Origin: UBA1672 sp965263215
GTDB lineage: Bacteria; Pseudomonadota; Alphaproteobacteria; Micavibrionales; Micavibrionaceae
Assembly: GCA_965263215.1 (NCBI GenBank)
Contig: CBDHGW010000003.1
Coordinates: forward strand, 1-42,575
DNA length: 42,575 nucleotides
Reading direction: 5' to 3'
Shown here: in pieces, positions 27,697 through 36,884 of the stretch
How the letters are laid out: the number at the start of each line of letters is the position of its first letter
Position numbering within the stretch: position 1 is the first letter of the stretch
Translations under genes and position numbers: made by a program
The notes under the pieces: generated by a model
Database searches by the model: none
Told to the model about the DNA's origin: nothing
Seen by the model: the letters and a program-made list of their open reading frames with translations, nothing else

Positions 27697-30600
27697 ATGG
27701 CTCAGGTTGGTGCGTATATTGCTGCGAATTGGGGATCGATTTTAGCGAACGCTGCTATCGGTGCAGCGACGAGTTATGCAGCATACGCCCTTCAAGATGA
27801 CGTCAACATTGCGAATCAAGGCGCTAGGCTGGATAAGACTCGCGTCGTCACGTCGGTTGAAGGTTCGCCAATTGCCACAGCATATGGTCGAGTCAGAATT
27901 GCCGGTCAATTGATCTGGCAGACATCTTTCCGCGAGGAATCTGTGACCGATCGTCAGGATGTAGGTGGTAAGGGTGGACCTTCGCAGACCGTGGAAAACA
28001 CGACATATCTCTACTACTGTTCTTTCGCGATTGGTTTGTGTGAATCTAACGGGAGTGCGCGTCTCGGTCGAATTTGGGCAGATGGCCGGCTCATTAATAA
28101 ATCAGCGGTCAATGTTAGATTTTACGGCGGCGGTGAAGATCAAACTGCCGATCCGAAAATTTTGGCGGTTGAGGGTGCGAATCATGCACCAGCTTATCGA
28201 GGACTCGCATATATCGTTTTTGACGAAATGTTGCTTGAGGATTACGGAAACAGAATTCCTCAAATTACCGTAGAAGTCATCAATTCGCTTAGAGGTGATG
28301 AATCGAATGATTCGTTACAGGACAAGATTGAATCGGTAGTTTTGGGACCGGGTGTTGGTGAATTTATCTATCATGATGAAGTGGTGACAAGAACAGGTGT
28401 TGTTTCTAGTGCTAGGCGAAAGAATTTATTGTTTGATGATCGATCCGTCTGGGAACAATATATGGACCCAAAGTATCGAACCGTTGGTGAAAAAAGGTCA
28501 AATCTACACTTTAGAGTCTCTGATCAGTTCGCTGGTAAGTCCGTTGCGGTGAATGACGACTCAGGTGATGGCGTATCCAATTTCATAAATTCATTAGACA
28601 ATCTTGAGAATTCGATTCCTAACATCGGCAGTGTGTCTCTACCTGTTTGCTGGTTTATGGACGGAACAAATACCTCAAATCCAGTAAAACCTAAAGTCGA
28701 GGTTGCCAGCGCCGCAACTGATGTGGCGTCTTATCATGTTTCATACGCAAGGCGTGATGAATTGAGCGTACTCAGTCATCTTGATCAGGGCACCCCATGT
28801 GACCATTCCGTTCGAAATGCGTTTAAGGAACTGAAGAGTCGAGGTTGGAGAGTTTGCTTTTCACCTGAGATCTTATTTGACACTGAGAATTTCGATAGGA
28901 TCGACTCTCTTAACGGTGACGTGGCGACATTTTTCGGATCGGCGGAGCCCGGAGAATTTACCGTTGCACCAGTACGATCTTATTCCGTTCAGAATGGGTC
29001 AATCACTGAACATTTCGATGTGACTTTATCCGAGACAGTTCGATTCGATAACATAGGTGTGTGGAATTATCGACGCATGGTTTTGCACTACGCACATCTG
29101 ATCAAAGACATACTGACGATTGGTGATATTTTTTATGTGGGGTCAGGTATGTATAGCATATCAAACGATCCGGCTTTCGCTACACACATGTCGGACTTAA
29201 TAGCTGATGTGAAATCCATCCTACCGATTGGTGTGAACGTGTCGTATGTCGCAGACTGGAAGGAGTACAGACGGTCAAATTTGACATCTGTATGGAACGC
29301 CGGTGACCTTGTGGCCATAAATTACTTCCCTCCTCTTACAGATTTAAGAGAGGGTCAGGATTACGACATTGAGGCTATGAATTCGGCAGTGATGAGCGGG
29401 GAATATTACGATTGGTATTATGCAAATCAGTCTGACAGGGATGCTCAAATTCAAACACCGATAACGCCCGATTTGAAATATAAGGATGTGCAGATCTGGA
29501 CATTGGATAATCACGCTCCGAAGCCTCTGATTTTTGCAAAGACGGGATGTCCTACACTCGACAAGGCATCTAACGAGCCGGATTCTGTATACGACGCCAG
29601 ACAAAGTATTCCGCAAATTCCTCATTACTCAGAAGGTAAGGAGGATTCATTAATACAAAAACTTTATTTGCTGGCGCTCATAAATCGGTGGTCTGGTTTC
29701 ACCGGTGGGGGTACGCCGTTGGATGTGGCGAATCAAATAGGATTGGTTTCACCACATAATATATTCGTGACGACTTGGGACGTCAGACCTTACCCGTTCT
29801 TCCCTAATAAGATAGATAAGTGGTCAGATGGTGTAAACTTCTACTTTGGAAACTGGTTAACTAATCGCGTAGAACTTGACCACGTCGATGATATAATAGA
29901 GAGCATTTGTTCACAATCCGGTCTATCGAGTGACGATGTAGACACGTCCAAGCTTGTTAACAAGCTACCTAACGCATATGGTTTTTCATTTGCAAACAAT
30001 CCGTCTAGAGTCGCCGTCATAGAGAACATCTTGCGAACCTTTCAGCTACAAATTGCCGAAAGCGAAGGTCGTGTAACGTTCACTAAGAAGTCAGAATCGG
30101 AGAGCTTCTTTGTTAACGCTGAAGATTTCTTAGTTGAAGATCCTCGCGATTCGTCATTTTTGGAAACGCGGATTGATGATGCAGATCTGCCTAAGAAATT
30201 TACGGTTGAGTTTGTCGATCAGAATGCAAATTTTGAAGTTGCTGCGGTGACCGCCACTCGTGGAAACACCACAAGTAACGCACATAACAAGTTCTCATCA
30301 CTCTTCTCTTTTGTGAACAATGCACTTCCTGAAAACCTCGCCAAGATTCTCTTACAAGAGTCGTGGTTGGGTAGGACGACAATCGAATTCGCACTACCTT
30401 TGACGTATAAGGATATAAAGGTCGGAAATGTTATTACATTGGACAAAGGGTATCAAATCACGCGTCTGGTTTTCGGTGACTGTATTGAAGTACGGGCCGT
30501 AACTTATTCGACCGAGATTTATGACGAATCTGCAATATCTGTTTTCGCAAATGAGTTTCCAGACAGGCGATGGGATATTACGGATGATAATTTTGAAATC

Positions 30601-31644
30601 GGCGAATCTACAATTGTCATTGCTGATATACCGATAAATGTCAGTGACGAAAGAAATCCGTGGTCACCACGAATCTTAGGCGTTCAAGATCCTTGGCCGG
30701 GAGGAATAGTGATCTATTCCGAAGATGGGTCAGGAGGTTACACATTCAATTCGTCGATTGCTGACGAAACGGTCATTGGTCGAACAATCTCTCCGTTCGG
30801 TCGAGGTAAGACCGGCGTATGGGACAACGTTAACAGTTTGCAAATCAGACCATATCTTGATCGTCACAGATTGTACTCTGCTACTGAAAAGAGCGTGTTG
30901 AACGGTGCAAACGTACTAGCTCTTTTAACGCCCGATGATGAGTGGGAAATCATACAGTTCGTGAATGCTCAACTTGAATCGGACGGTTCGTATACGCTTA
31001 GTAGATTGTTGAGAGGTCAAAACGGGACCGAAGCTTACATGGTTGATGAGCTTCCTACAGACAGTCTGTTCTTTTTGGTAAAAGCGTCATCAATGTCATC
31101 ATTATCAGGATCGACCGAGTTGATCGGATCGCCTCAAACTTTACGATACGGACCTAGGGGAATCGGTCTATCGGACGCTCGATTTACAAATGTCGAGATT
31201 TTACCTACTGGTCGATCCTATCGACCTTACGCACCGGTACATCTCAAGCAAGATAAGCTGGACAATGGGGATATTCGACTTCGGTGGACGCGCCGATCAC
31301 GCATGTTGAATGATTCGTGGCAGGGCACTACCGTACCTTTGAACGAAGCGTTTGAGCAATATTATCTACAGATAGAACGGAATGAACCGGCAAGTCCAGA
31401 TTACGCATTAGAACTCATATCCGCAACGCGAGAAATCTATCAGTTCGATAGTCCTGATCGTTTCCTAGATCCGGACTATTTACCGGATCACCGAACTGTG
31501 GTGATAGAGGATCAGACTTTTTACATATACACACTGGCTCAACAGATAGAAGATCACGGTGCGGGTGTGGATTCTGTGAATTGGAAGATATCGCAAATTA
31601 GCGCAATATATGGTCACGGTTCAGAGGCAAGTTACACATCATGA
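27697..31644 (+). CDS. Tail tip 'megatron' protein (GTA g15-like, GTA TIM-barrel plus J-like domains)
   Basis: The 1315-residue product matches the GTA host-specificity protein. A hydrophobic N-terminal segment (WGSILANAAIGAATSYAAYA) is followed by VTSVEGSPIATAYGRVRIAG. The GTA TIM-barrel-like domain lies at about residues 300-700 (WNYRRMVLHYAHLIKDIL, SYVADWKEYRR). J-like tail domains follow (LPKKFTVEFVDQNANFEVAA; LSRLLRGQNGTEAYM). It forms the central spike and channel of the tail tip and carries receptor-facing domains. The length is typical for the family. It overlaps the fibre gene by 4 bases. Confidence 0.92.
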   Translation: MAQVGAYIAANWGSILANAAIGAATSYAAYALQDDVNIANQGARLDKTRVVTSVEGSPIATAYGRVRIAGQLIWQTSFREESVTDRQDVGGKGGPSQTVENTTYLYYCSFAIGLCESNGSARLGRIWADGRLINKSAVNVRFYGGGEDQTADPKILAVEGANHAPAYRGLAYIVFDEMLLEDYGNRIPQITVEVINSLRGDESNDSLQDKIESVVLGPGVGEFIYHDEVVTRTGVVSSARRKNLLFDDRSVWEQYMDPKYRTVGEKRSNLHFRVSDQFAGKSVAVNDDSGDGVSNFINSLDNLENSIPNIGSVSLPVCWFMDGTNTSNPVKPKVEVASAATDVASYHVSYARRDELSVLSHLDQGTPCDHSVRNAFKELKSRGWRVCFSPEILFDTENFDRIDSLNGDVATFFGSAEPGEFTVAPVRSYSVQNGSITEHFDVTLSETVRFDNIGVWNYRRMVLHYAHLIKDILTIGDIFYVGSGMYSISNDPAFATHMSDLIADVKSILPIGVNVSYVADWKEYRRSNLTSVWNAGDLVAINYFPPLTDLREGQDYDIEAMNSAVMSGEYYDWYYANQSDRDAQIQTPITPDLKYKDVQIWTLDNHAPKPLIFAKTGCPTLDKASNEPDSVYDARQSIPQIPHYSEGKEDSLIQKLYLLALINRWSGFTGGGTPLDVANQIGLVSPHNIFVTTWDVRPYPFFPNKIDKWSDGVNFYFGNWLTNRVELDHVDDIIESICSQSGLSSDDVDTSKLVNKLPNAYGFSFANNPSRVAVIENILRTFQLQIAESEGRVTFTKKSESESFFVNAEDFLVEDPRDSSFLETRIDDADLPKKFTVEFVDQNANFEVAAVTATRGNTTSNAHNKFSSLFSFVNNALPENLAKILLQESWLGRTTIEFALPLTYKDIKVGNVITLDKGYQITRLVFGDCIEVRAVTYSTEIYDESAISVFANEFPDRRWDITDDNFEIGESTIVIADIPINVSDERNPWSPRILGVQDPWPGGIVIYSEDGSGGYTFNSSIADETVIGRTISPFGRGKTGVWDNVNSLQIRPYLDRHRLYSATEKSVLNGANVLALLTPDDEWEIIQFVNAQLESDGSYTLSRLLRGQNGTEAYMVDELPTDSLFFLVKASSMSSLSGSTELIGSPQTLRYGPRGIGLSDARFTNVEILPTGRSYRPYAPVHLKQDKLDNGDIRLRWTRRSRMLNDSWQGTTVPLNEAFEQYYLQIERNEPASPDYALELISATREIYQFDSPDRFLDPDYLPDHRTVVIEDQTFYIYTLAQQIEDHGAGVDSVNWKISQISAIYGHGSEASYTS

Positions 31645-33965
31645 CGGTATTTACACCAAAAATCGGCCTACCTTTGCTTGAGGCATCTCAGGCTCAAAAA
31701 CATGTTACCGTTAACGAATCTCTTTATCGTATTGATGCGTTCTTGCAACAAATCGTTAAGGATTTTATTACCACTCCTCCGGGATCGCCGAGTGAAGGCG
31801 ATAGCTATTTGATTGCTGATTCCGCGACTGGAGAATGGTCTGGACAAGATCAAAAAATTGCCATCTGGATCAATGATCAGTGGGAATTCTATCAGCCAGA
31901 AGTCGGATTCAGTGTATTTAATCAAGCGACTGGATCAAGATTCACTTATGAGCAGTCCGGTGCATCTTTTAGATGGGATGATGATGCTGATGACTTTGTT
32001 CGGACCGGGGACACGGCATCATTCGCGACGATAAATCACGGTAGTGAGTTTGGTAGCATCACGGTGATTGATGACTGGCTGACTTGGTGTGCGACAGATA
32101 ACGATGTTCGTGGATGGCGACTTAAAAACACATTGGGTGTGGATGTATTTGAGGTTTCAGACGCCGGTGTATTGACTGTGCTGGGGTCTAGTTTCTGGCA
32201 CGCTGGAAACGATGGCTTGAATTCAGGACTAGATGCTGACTTGTTTCAAGGGTTGACGAAGGAAAATCTTTTAATCGGTGGAACGAGCGGGTTTTTATTT
32301 CCCGAAGCCGGATCGCTGATGATGAATGTCACTTTTGATGGTACGAATTTTCGGGCTAAGAGCACTACCAATGGCGCTTTTGTGTTTCGCAATACGGGTG
32401 CAACAGGTCTTGAGCTAATTGTAGAGGCCGGTCCCGTTACTGCTGGCGAAATTCTTGTTCCTGATAGCTTCTTTTATTTTCATCATGGTAATTTTTATAG
32501 TGGCTCAAACGTGCATCTTCATACCGGAAATGACGGTACAGGGTCGGGTTTTGACGCTGATTTATTTAATGGATATGCGCTTTCCGCATTTCCGCGACTT
32601 TCCGCAACAAACACTTTTACGGGCTCGAATACATTTTCGGGAACTGTCAGTTTCACCCGAGACGGCATTAATTCACATATCGGTCATACCGATAGTAATA
32701 ACATTTACATGTCACATGGTGCGGATGGATTTTTTCAGACGCGTCGAAAAAATGGCGGTTCTTACGATGTAATGATTTTCGCATCTAATTCGGTTTTCCA
32801 GTATAAAGGCTTCAATGTCCACCATTCTGGGGCGGATGGTGCAGGATCTAACGTCGATGCGGATTTATTTCACGGGTCTACGTATTCTAATTTTGTGCGC
32901 AAGACTGGCGAACACGTTTTCGACGAAGACGCGTCGATTAGATTTTCACATGGTCATGAAAGCGATGCAAATGACGGTAAGATTGCAGCCGGGGAGCATG
33001 GCGCAGGTCTGAATATCATTGGTGTGCAGACTAGCGCAGGCATAGGGCGTCAAATTCGCTTTTGGGGTGATTTGTACGACGCGGGCGGAGGGGTTTACAA
33101 GCACACAAGCAATGATGGCGCAGGGTCCGGTTCTGATGCCGATATGATAGACGGATATCATAAAACCGGCATTTTAGCGACAGGGACCGATGGTCATGAG
33201 ATGCCCGAGGGCGGTTCTCTGATGATGAATACCGAATGGGTTAACAACGACTATGTAATTAAGGCGACGACGAACGGTGCTTTTGTCATGAGAAACGGAG
33301 GTGCCGGTGGGTTTGAATTGCGCGTGAAATCGGGCGCAGTAACCGCCGACACGCCATTTGTACCAGAGAGCTACTTTTACTTTCGTAATGGGATGCTGTT
33401 TAGTGGTGGGGATAAACATCTTCATACCGGAAATGACGGTACAGGGTCGGGTTTTGACGCTGATTTATTTAATGGATATGTGCTTTCCGCATTTGCTAGA
33501 ATAGGGCAGACCGTTAGCTTTGGAGACATCACACACAGTAGTGATTATGGGCGATTTGCAGTATATAACAACTACTTGACTTGGGAAATGATGGACCCGG
33601 AAGCAGAGGGGTTTAAATTTCGAAATGACAGTGGAAATGATGTTGCAACAATCAATGGTTCAACAGGTGCATATACATCTTCGTCAGATGAGCGTTTAAA
33701 AACGAATGTTGTCGATTTAGAAGATGTGACTATTAAGCTTTCGAAAATTAAACCTAAGCGATATCGCAGAGTTCGTAGTGATGCGGAAGAGATTGGTTTC
33801 TTAGCGCAAGATGTGCTTGAAGAATTTCCGGAATTAGTGCATGAAGGTGATGATGGGCTCCTGCAATTGAACTATCCACAAATGAATGCTATTTTGTGGA
33901 GACAAGTGCAAAAGTTAACTGAAGAAGTTGAAAGGTTGAAAGATGAGCGTTTTGGAAAAGATTAA
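31641..33965 (+). CDS. Tail fibre with DUF2793 base and C-terminal S74 chaperone
   Basis: 774 residues. The N terminus is a DUF2793 module (PKIGLPLLEASQAQKHVTVN), which attaches to the megatron in alphaproteobacterial phages and GTA-like elements. The shaft has recurring H-GNDG-GSG-DADLF-G blocks. Two long repeats (about residues 215-315 and 515-615) carry the same LHTGNDGTGSGFDADLFNGY. The C terminus is a peptidase S74 intramolecular chaperone (SSDERLKTNV, IGFLAQDVLEEFPELV, ending in a coiled coil) that trimerises the fibre and then cleaves itself off. It determines host recognition. Confidence 0.88.
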   Translation: MTVFTPKIGLPLLEASQAQKHVTVNESLYRIDAFLQQIVKDFITTPPGSPSEGDSYLIADSATGEWSGQDQKIAIWINDQWEFYQPEVGFSVFNQATGSRFTYEQSGASFRWDDDADDFVRTGDTASFATINHGSEFGSITVIDDWLTWCATDNDVRGWRLKNTLGVDVFEVSDAGVLTVLGSSFWHAGNDGLNSGLDADLFQGLTKENLLIGGTSGFLFPEAGSLMMNVTFDGTNFRAKSTTNGAFVFRNTGATGLELIVEAGPVTAGEILVPDSFFYFHHGNFYSGSNVHLHTGNDGTGSGFDADLFNGYALSAFPRLSATNTFTGSNTFSGTVSFTRDGINSHIGHTDSNNIYMSHGADGFFQTRRKNGGSYDVMIFASNSVFQYKGFNVHHSGADGAGSNVDADLFHGSTYSNFVRKTGEHVFDEDASIRFSHGHESDANDGKIAAGEHGAGLNIIGVQTSAGIGRQIRFWGDLYDAGGGVYKHTSNDGAGSGSDADMIDGYHKTGILATGTDGHEMPEGGSLMMNTEWVNNDYVIKATTNGAFVMRNGGAGGFELRVKSGAVTADTPFVPESYFYFRNGMLFSGGDKHLHTGNDGTGSGFDADLFNGYVLSAFARIGQTVSFGDITHSSDYGRFAVYNNYLTWEMMDPEAEGFKFRNDSGNDVATINGSTGAYTSSSDERLKTNVVDLEDVTIKLSKIKPKRYRRVRSDAEEIGFLAQDVLEEFPELVHEGDDGLLQLNYPQMNAILWRQVQKLTEEVERLKDERFGKD
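32514..32577 (+). repeat. 64-bp exact repeat in the tail fibre gene, copy 1
   Basis: Identical over 64 bases to 33417-33480, 903 bases downstream and in the same reading frame. After one mismatch the match continues for 13 more bases. Lies inside a larger protein-level duplication of about 100 residues. Confidence 0.9.
33417..33480 (+). repeat. 64-bp exact repeat in the tail fibre gene, copy 2
   Basis: Second copy of the 32514-32577 unit. Nucleotide identity far above that of the surrounding duplicated region suggests recent gene conversion or strong constraint. Confidence 0.9.
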
Positions 33966-34293
33966 TGTCGATGCCAGTAATTTCGTATTAGATGATTACA
34001 TTGTGTCACAGACGGACGTTGATAACCCTACAGGTAGTGTACCGTTAGCCCGAAAAGTTGTGTTTTCAAATCCGTATGCGCTCAACTCAGATGATACGCA
34101 AAACCCTCCCTATGAGAAATTCGTGAACATTACATACAGTGTTGTTCCTGATCCTAATAATCCGGGAGAAATTATGGTACTGGAAGTTTCCGATAAATGG
34201 CAAGAAACTCTCCTTGGTCAGTTTAGAGGCGTTAATGAACGCATGTATTCTGCATACGTTCAAAACGCCGTCCAACCATCAAGTTCCGGGTAA
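33943..34293 (+). CDS. Hypothetical protein downstream of the tail fibre
   Basis: 116 residues, beta-rich with a Ser-rich end (VQPSSSG). It starts 23 bases before the fibre stop in another frame. No family recognised. The location suggests a fibre-associated or fibre-assembly protein. It is the last rightward late gene and its 3' end overlaps the convergent leftward gene by 15 bases, with no intrinsic terminator in between. Confidence 0.55.
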   Translation: MSVLEKINVDASNFVLDDYIVSQTDVDNPTGSVPLARKVVFSNPYALNSDDTQNPPYEKFVNITYSVVPDPNNPGEIMVLEVSDKWQETLLGQFRGVNERMYSAYVQNAVQPSSSG

Positions 34294-34590
34294 TCTGGTA
34301 ACATTTACACCGGGCAATTGAGTTTCGACATGGACCGGTCGTGACGTCAGTTTTCCGACTGACGTCACGATGCCTGTACCGGGAATGCCATCTACAGTGC
34401 CTCGTTTATATGCGTCTTCTAAAGCTTCTTGAACGGTTTTACCGCATCCGAAGAAACCTTTACCGGTCGTTTTCTTACCGGCATAACATCGGATGACGCA
34501 ATAGACGAGACCGTTGTTGACATACATTGAAAATGCACCCTTGGATCGTTTTAAGATCTCGTCTACTTTTTCAAAGATATCATCGGACAT
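34279..34590 (-). CDS. Hypothetical protein (103 aa), end of the early leftward operon
   Basis: Alpha/beta N-terminal domain (DIFEKVDEILKRSKGAFSMY, VIRCYAGKKTTGKGFFGCGK, ALEDAYKRG) and a low-complexity, Pro/Thr-rich C-terminal third. No family recognised; the GKKTTGKGFFGCGKT run is not a clean Walker A. GGGA precedes the ATG, which overlaps the upstream gene by 11 bases. It is the most distal gene of the leftward operon and converges on the late operon. Confidence 0.55.
   Translation of the reverse strand: MSDDIFEKVDEILKRSKGAFSMYVNNGLVYCVIRCYAGKKTTGKGFFGCGKTVQEALEDAYKRGTVDGIPGTGIVTSVGKLTSRPVHVETQLPGVNVTRLPGT
34339..34370. promoter_or_regulatory. Perfect hairpin inside the convergent gene end
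   Basis: A 13-bp perfect stem (TCGTGACGTCAGT at 34339-34351 with its complement at 34358-34370) and six-base loop lies within the last codons of the minus-strand gene, just past the stop of the plus-strand late operon. Neither side has a T run. It may slow or stop converging polymerases in a factor-assisted way. Confidence 0.55.
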
Positions 34591-34807
34591 TTTCGATTCC
34601 CACTAACCGATGCATTTCCATCGCCATCAAAGCAAGCTCTTCCCGGTTCTTATGTTTGTTCAATTCCGCATCTGTTAGCGCGAGATCTATCGGCATGTTG
34701 CACTGTGGAAAGTTTTGCTGATTCAGCAAAGTTTCTAGGCGACGAATGGTTGATATGGTCGTGGATTTTTGCATCCGAGCATATCTTGAATAGGTTGGTT
34801 TCACCAT
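34580..34807 (-). CDS. Hypothetical helical protein (75 aa)
   Basis: Mostly alpha-helical with a basic N-terminal third (VKPTYSRYARMQKSTTIS) and an Ala/Glu/Leu-rich C-terminal half (LALTDAELNKHKNREELALM). No family recognised. The ATG overlaps the previous stop (ATGGTGA); GGAG lies about 11 bases upstream. It is embedded in the overlapping leftward early operon. Confidence 0.5.
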   Translation of the reverse strand: MVKPTYSRYARMQKSTTISTIRRLETLLNQQNFPQCNMPIDLALTDAELNKHKNREELALMAMEMHRLVGIENVR

Positions 34808-35007
34808 GTGTAGTCAACTCCGATTTTATCGCAAACGTCTCGATATGGTTCGCTCGCTTCGATAGATAATTCATCTGACCCCATCATCACGACTTTTGCA
34901 CCATCATCTGTCGGTATGATTGAAGTTACATGATCGGGATCGATTTCAAACTCGGTCCCGTATTTAGACATAATTTTTACCACTCTTGTTCCTTTCGTTA
35001 CAGACAT
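34801..35007 (-). CDS. Hypothetical small protein (68 aa)
   Basis: A small beta-rich protein (GTRVVKIMSKYGTEFEIDPD, KVVMMGSDELSIEASEPY). ATG 35007 with GAGG nine bases upstream is preferred over a TTG at 35022. Starts just after the DNA polymerase gene. No family recognised. Confidence 0.5.
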   Translation of the reverse strand: MSVTKGTRVVKIMSKYGTEFEIDPDHVTSIIPTDDGAKVVMMGSDELSIEASEPYRDVCDKIGVDYTW

Positions 35008-35018
35008 CTCTATTATCC

Positions 35019-36884
35019 TCAATTATCTGCTATTGTCAACTTCTTAGCTTCCTCAATGTAGTAAAGCCAATTTAAGTTATTCCAGTCGAAGCGATCCGCT
35101 CGATTCGTCATGGTCACATTCCATCCAACATCCACACCGATGCGCCTCTCTTCTGTTTTACCAGATAGCGGAGGCATCACCTTCACAAGAGGTTTTCCAC
35201 CACTTGTGGATATGTAGTACCTTGAGGTGTTTTGTTGGATTTGGTCGCCCCATTCCAAACGATCAGATCGCCGGACTTTGACTGATAGCATAAAATCAAA
35301 CGGATCGCGATGATTCAATATGAAATCTTCGACACTCGTGCCATGCACCATTTGAGCCTCCGCAGCCTTCGGGACGACTAGGCAGGAATGATCCTTATGC
35401 CATGGTCTTTCACGTGTCGCAGGGTCTTCCAAGGGCGTCTGGTATGCGTATGCTCCGATCCGTTTGATTTTGTCTTTTTCGGTGACTGCTAGGTAATTGT
35501 TAACGTCCCTTACAAACATCGATTTGTATCGTACCGATTCTAGCTCCAAACCGGTATGCTGTTCCCAATGTTGACAGACCGATTTCATCCACTCGACATG
35601 ATCTTTTCTAACGCGAACGGTCAGACCGTCCGTATTTATCTGGATCATTTCAACACCTTTGGCACGTAACCATTCCGCCAACATGCACAACAAGAGTTGA
35701 CCGTTAATTGTGGTTGACATGGTGTACTGAGGATCGAAGAAAACGCTATATTTATTATTGCTATCCCCGTACACTGCATTCAAACCGAGCTTGTACATGG
35801 CGTTTTCAGGCGTACCTTTCTTATAGGTACGTCGAGTCTTAAATAGACCTTCGTATATGTCACAGAACGATTCGGATAAGTGAGCCGGGTAAAGTCGGTG
35901 GGTGATCGCCAGATTCGGGTAGTATGATGCCACATCCCAATCCCATATCTCCCACTCGTCACATTCTCGAATAGCACGTCTGTTGACCGATCCGTGAATT
36001 CCACCTAGTCCAAAATCATACTGAAACCCATCTACAGTAGCAGATAGACCTTTGAAAAATCCCTTAGTCTGATCAGGCGTTATTGTTTGCTGAGATAACC
36101 AATCAAGTACTTGTCGGAACGATGGATGCTTGAACGCTACTTTAGGGGATATGATCTCACCTATTTTAATATGCGGTCGTATCGTTTGAATCGGTTGTCG
36201 TCCATCGGGACCGCGCACATAACAGGCTGTCCCGGCATTTTGAAGCTCCATCTCGACAAATTTCTTACCGATAGTTGCATCAGAAAAATTGAGAACGTCG
36301 CCGAGGTTCGGATACTTCGCCGCAAGCTCATCTCTAAATTTTATCGCAGACAAACTGTGGTCATAAAATTTTGCAGTTTCGCGCACATCGTGCATCATGT
36401 AATTTATAATGTGCGACTTCATTTTGTCAGTAGTCGGATCATGAGGTGGATAGGGGAGATCTTGAACCGAGTCGGATCGCATATTGATCTCAAGTTTCTT
36501 TAGCGATGTGGATCGACTCATATTGTCAAAGTGATGAATCTTATAAAGATCACCTTGTGGGACTACGCGGTCTCTTGGCCAGATCATCGGTGGAAACCGG
36601 TCTGTTCTTTGAATGACCTCTTGCGCTTTTGTATAAGCATCAAGTGGTGTAAAATCACCTATTTTGATCAGATGGTCACAGACAATCCAGTCAAAGCCGA
36701 GATTGTTAAATCCGAAAAGTCGTGATCCGTTGGTGCGTAGCCAGTAGAATAAATTAAGAAGTTGTATCGAGTCGTTTCGACGACTCGATACTTCATAGAT
36801 GAACTCTTCACCGGTGGATATACGTTTGAAACCAGCCGAAAATAGATCGATATATGTCTCAATATCGTATACCCAATCGTCCAT
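35019..36884 (-). CDS. DNA polymerase with 3'-5' exonuclease, family-B-like
   Basis: 621 residues. Exonuclease motifs: YDIETY (D7, E9), FNNLGFD (N61, D65) and YMMHDVRETAKFYD (Y162, D166). Polymerase motif A is DWDVASYYPNL (D317), motif B KLGLNAVYG (K365, N369, Y372, G373) and motif C QINTDGL (N417, D419), where Asn replaces the first Asp of the usual DTD. This layout is that of phage family-B-type enzymes rather than Pol I. It is short for family B and lacks an obvious terminal-protein region. It probably works with the PrimPol-helicase (3259-5508) and the SSB encoded upstream. It overlaps the Acb2-like gene (TAATG). Confidence 0.85.
   Translation of the reverse strand: MDDWVYDIETYIDLFSAGFKRISTGEEFIYEVSSRRNDSIQLLNLFYWLRTNGSRLFGFNNLGFDWIVCDHLIKIGDFTPLDAYTKAQEVIQRTDRFPPMIWPRDRVVPQGDLYKIHHFDNMSRSTSLKKLEINMRSDSVQDLPYPPHDPTTDKMKSHIINYMMHDVRETAKFYDHSLSAIKFRDELAAKYPNLGDVLNFSDATIGKKFVEMELQNAGTACYVRGPDGRQPIQTIRPHIKIGEIISPKVAFKHPSFRQVLDWLSQQTITPDQTKGFFKGLSATVDGFQYDFGLGGIHGSVNRRAIRECDEWEIWDWDVASYYPNLAITHRLYPAHLSESFCDIYEGLFKTRRTYKKGTPENAMYKLGLNAVYGDSNNKYSVFFDPQYTMSTTINGQLLLCMLAEWLRAKGVEMIQINTDGLTVRVRKDHVEWMKSVCQHWEQHTGLELESVRYKSMFVRDVNNYLAVTEKDKIKRIGAYAYQTPLEDPATRERPWHKDHSCLVVPKAAEAQMVHGTSVEDFILNHRDPFDFMLSVKVRRSDRLEWGDQIQQNTSRYYISTSGGKPLVKVMPPLSGKTEERRIGVDVGWNVTMTNRADRFDWNNLNWLYYIEEAKKLTIADN

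Noticed and set aside
34437..34500. Walker A motif in the 34279-34590 product
   Set aside because: The GKKTTGKGFFGCGKT stretch lacks the preceding beta strand and GxxxxGK(S/T) geometry, and no Walker B is present in 103 residues.
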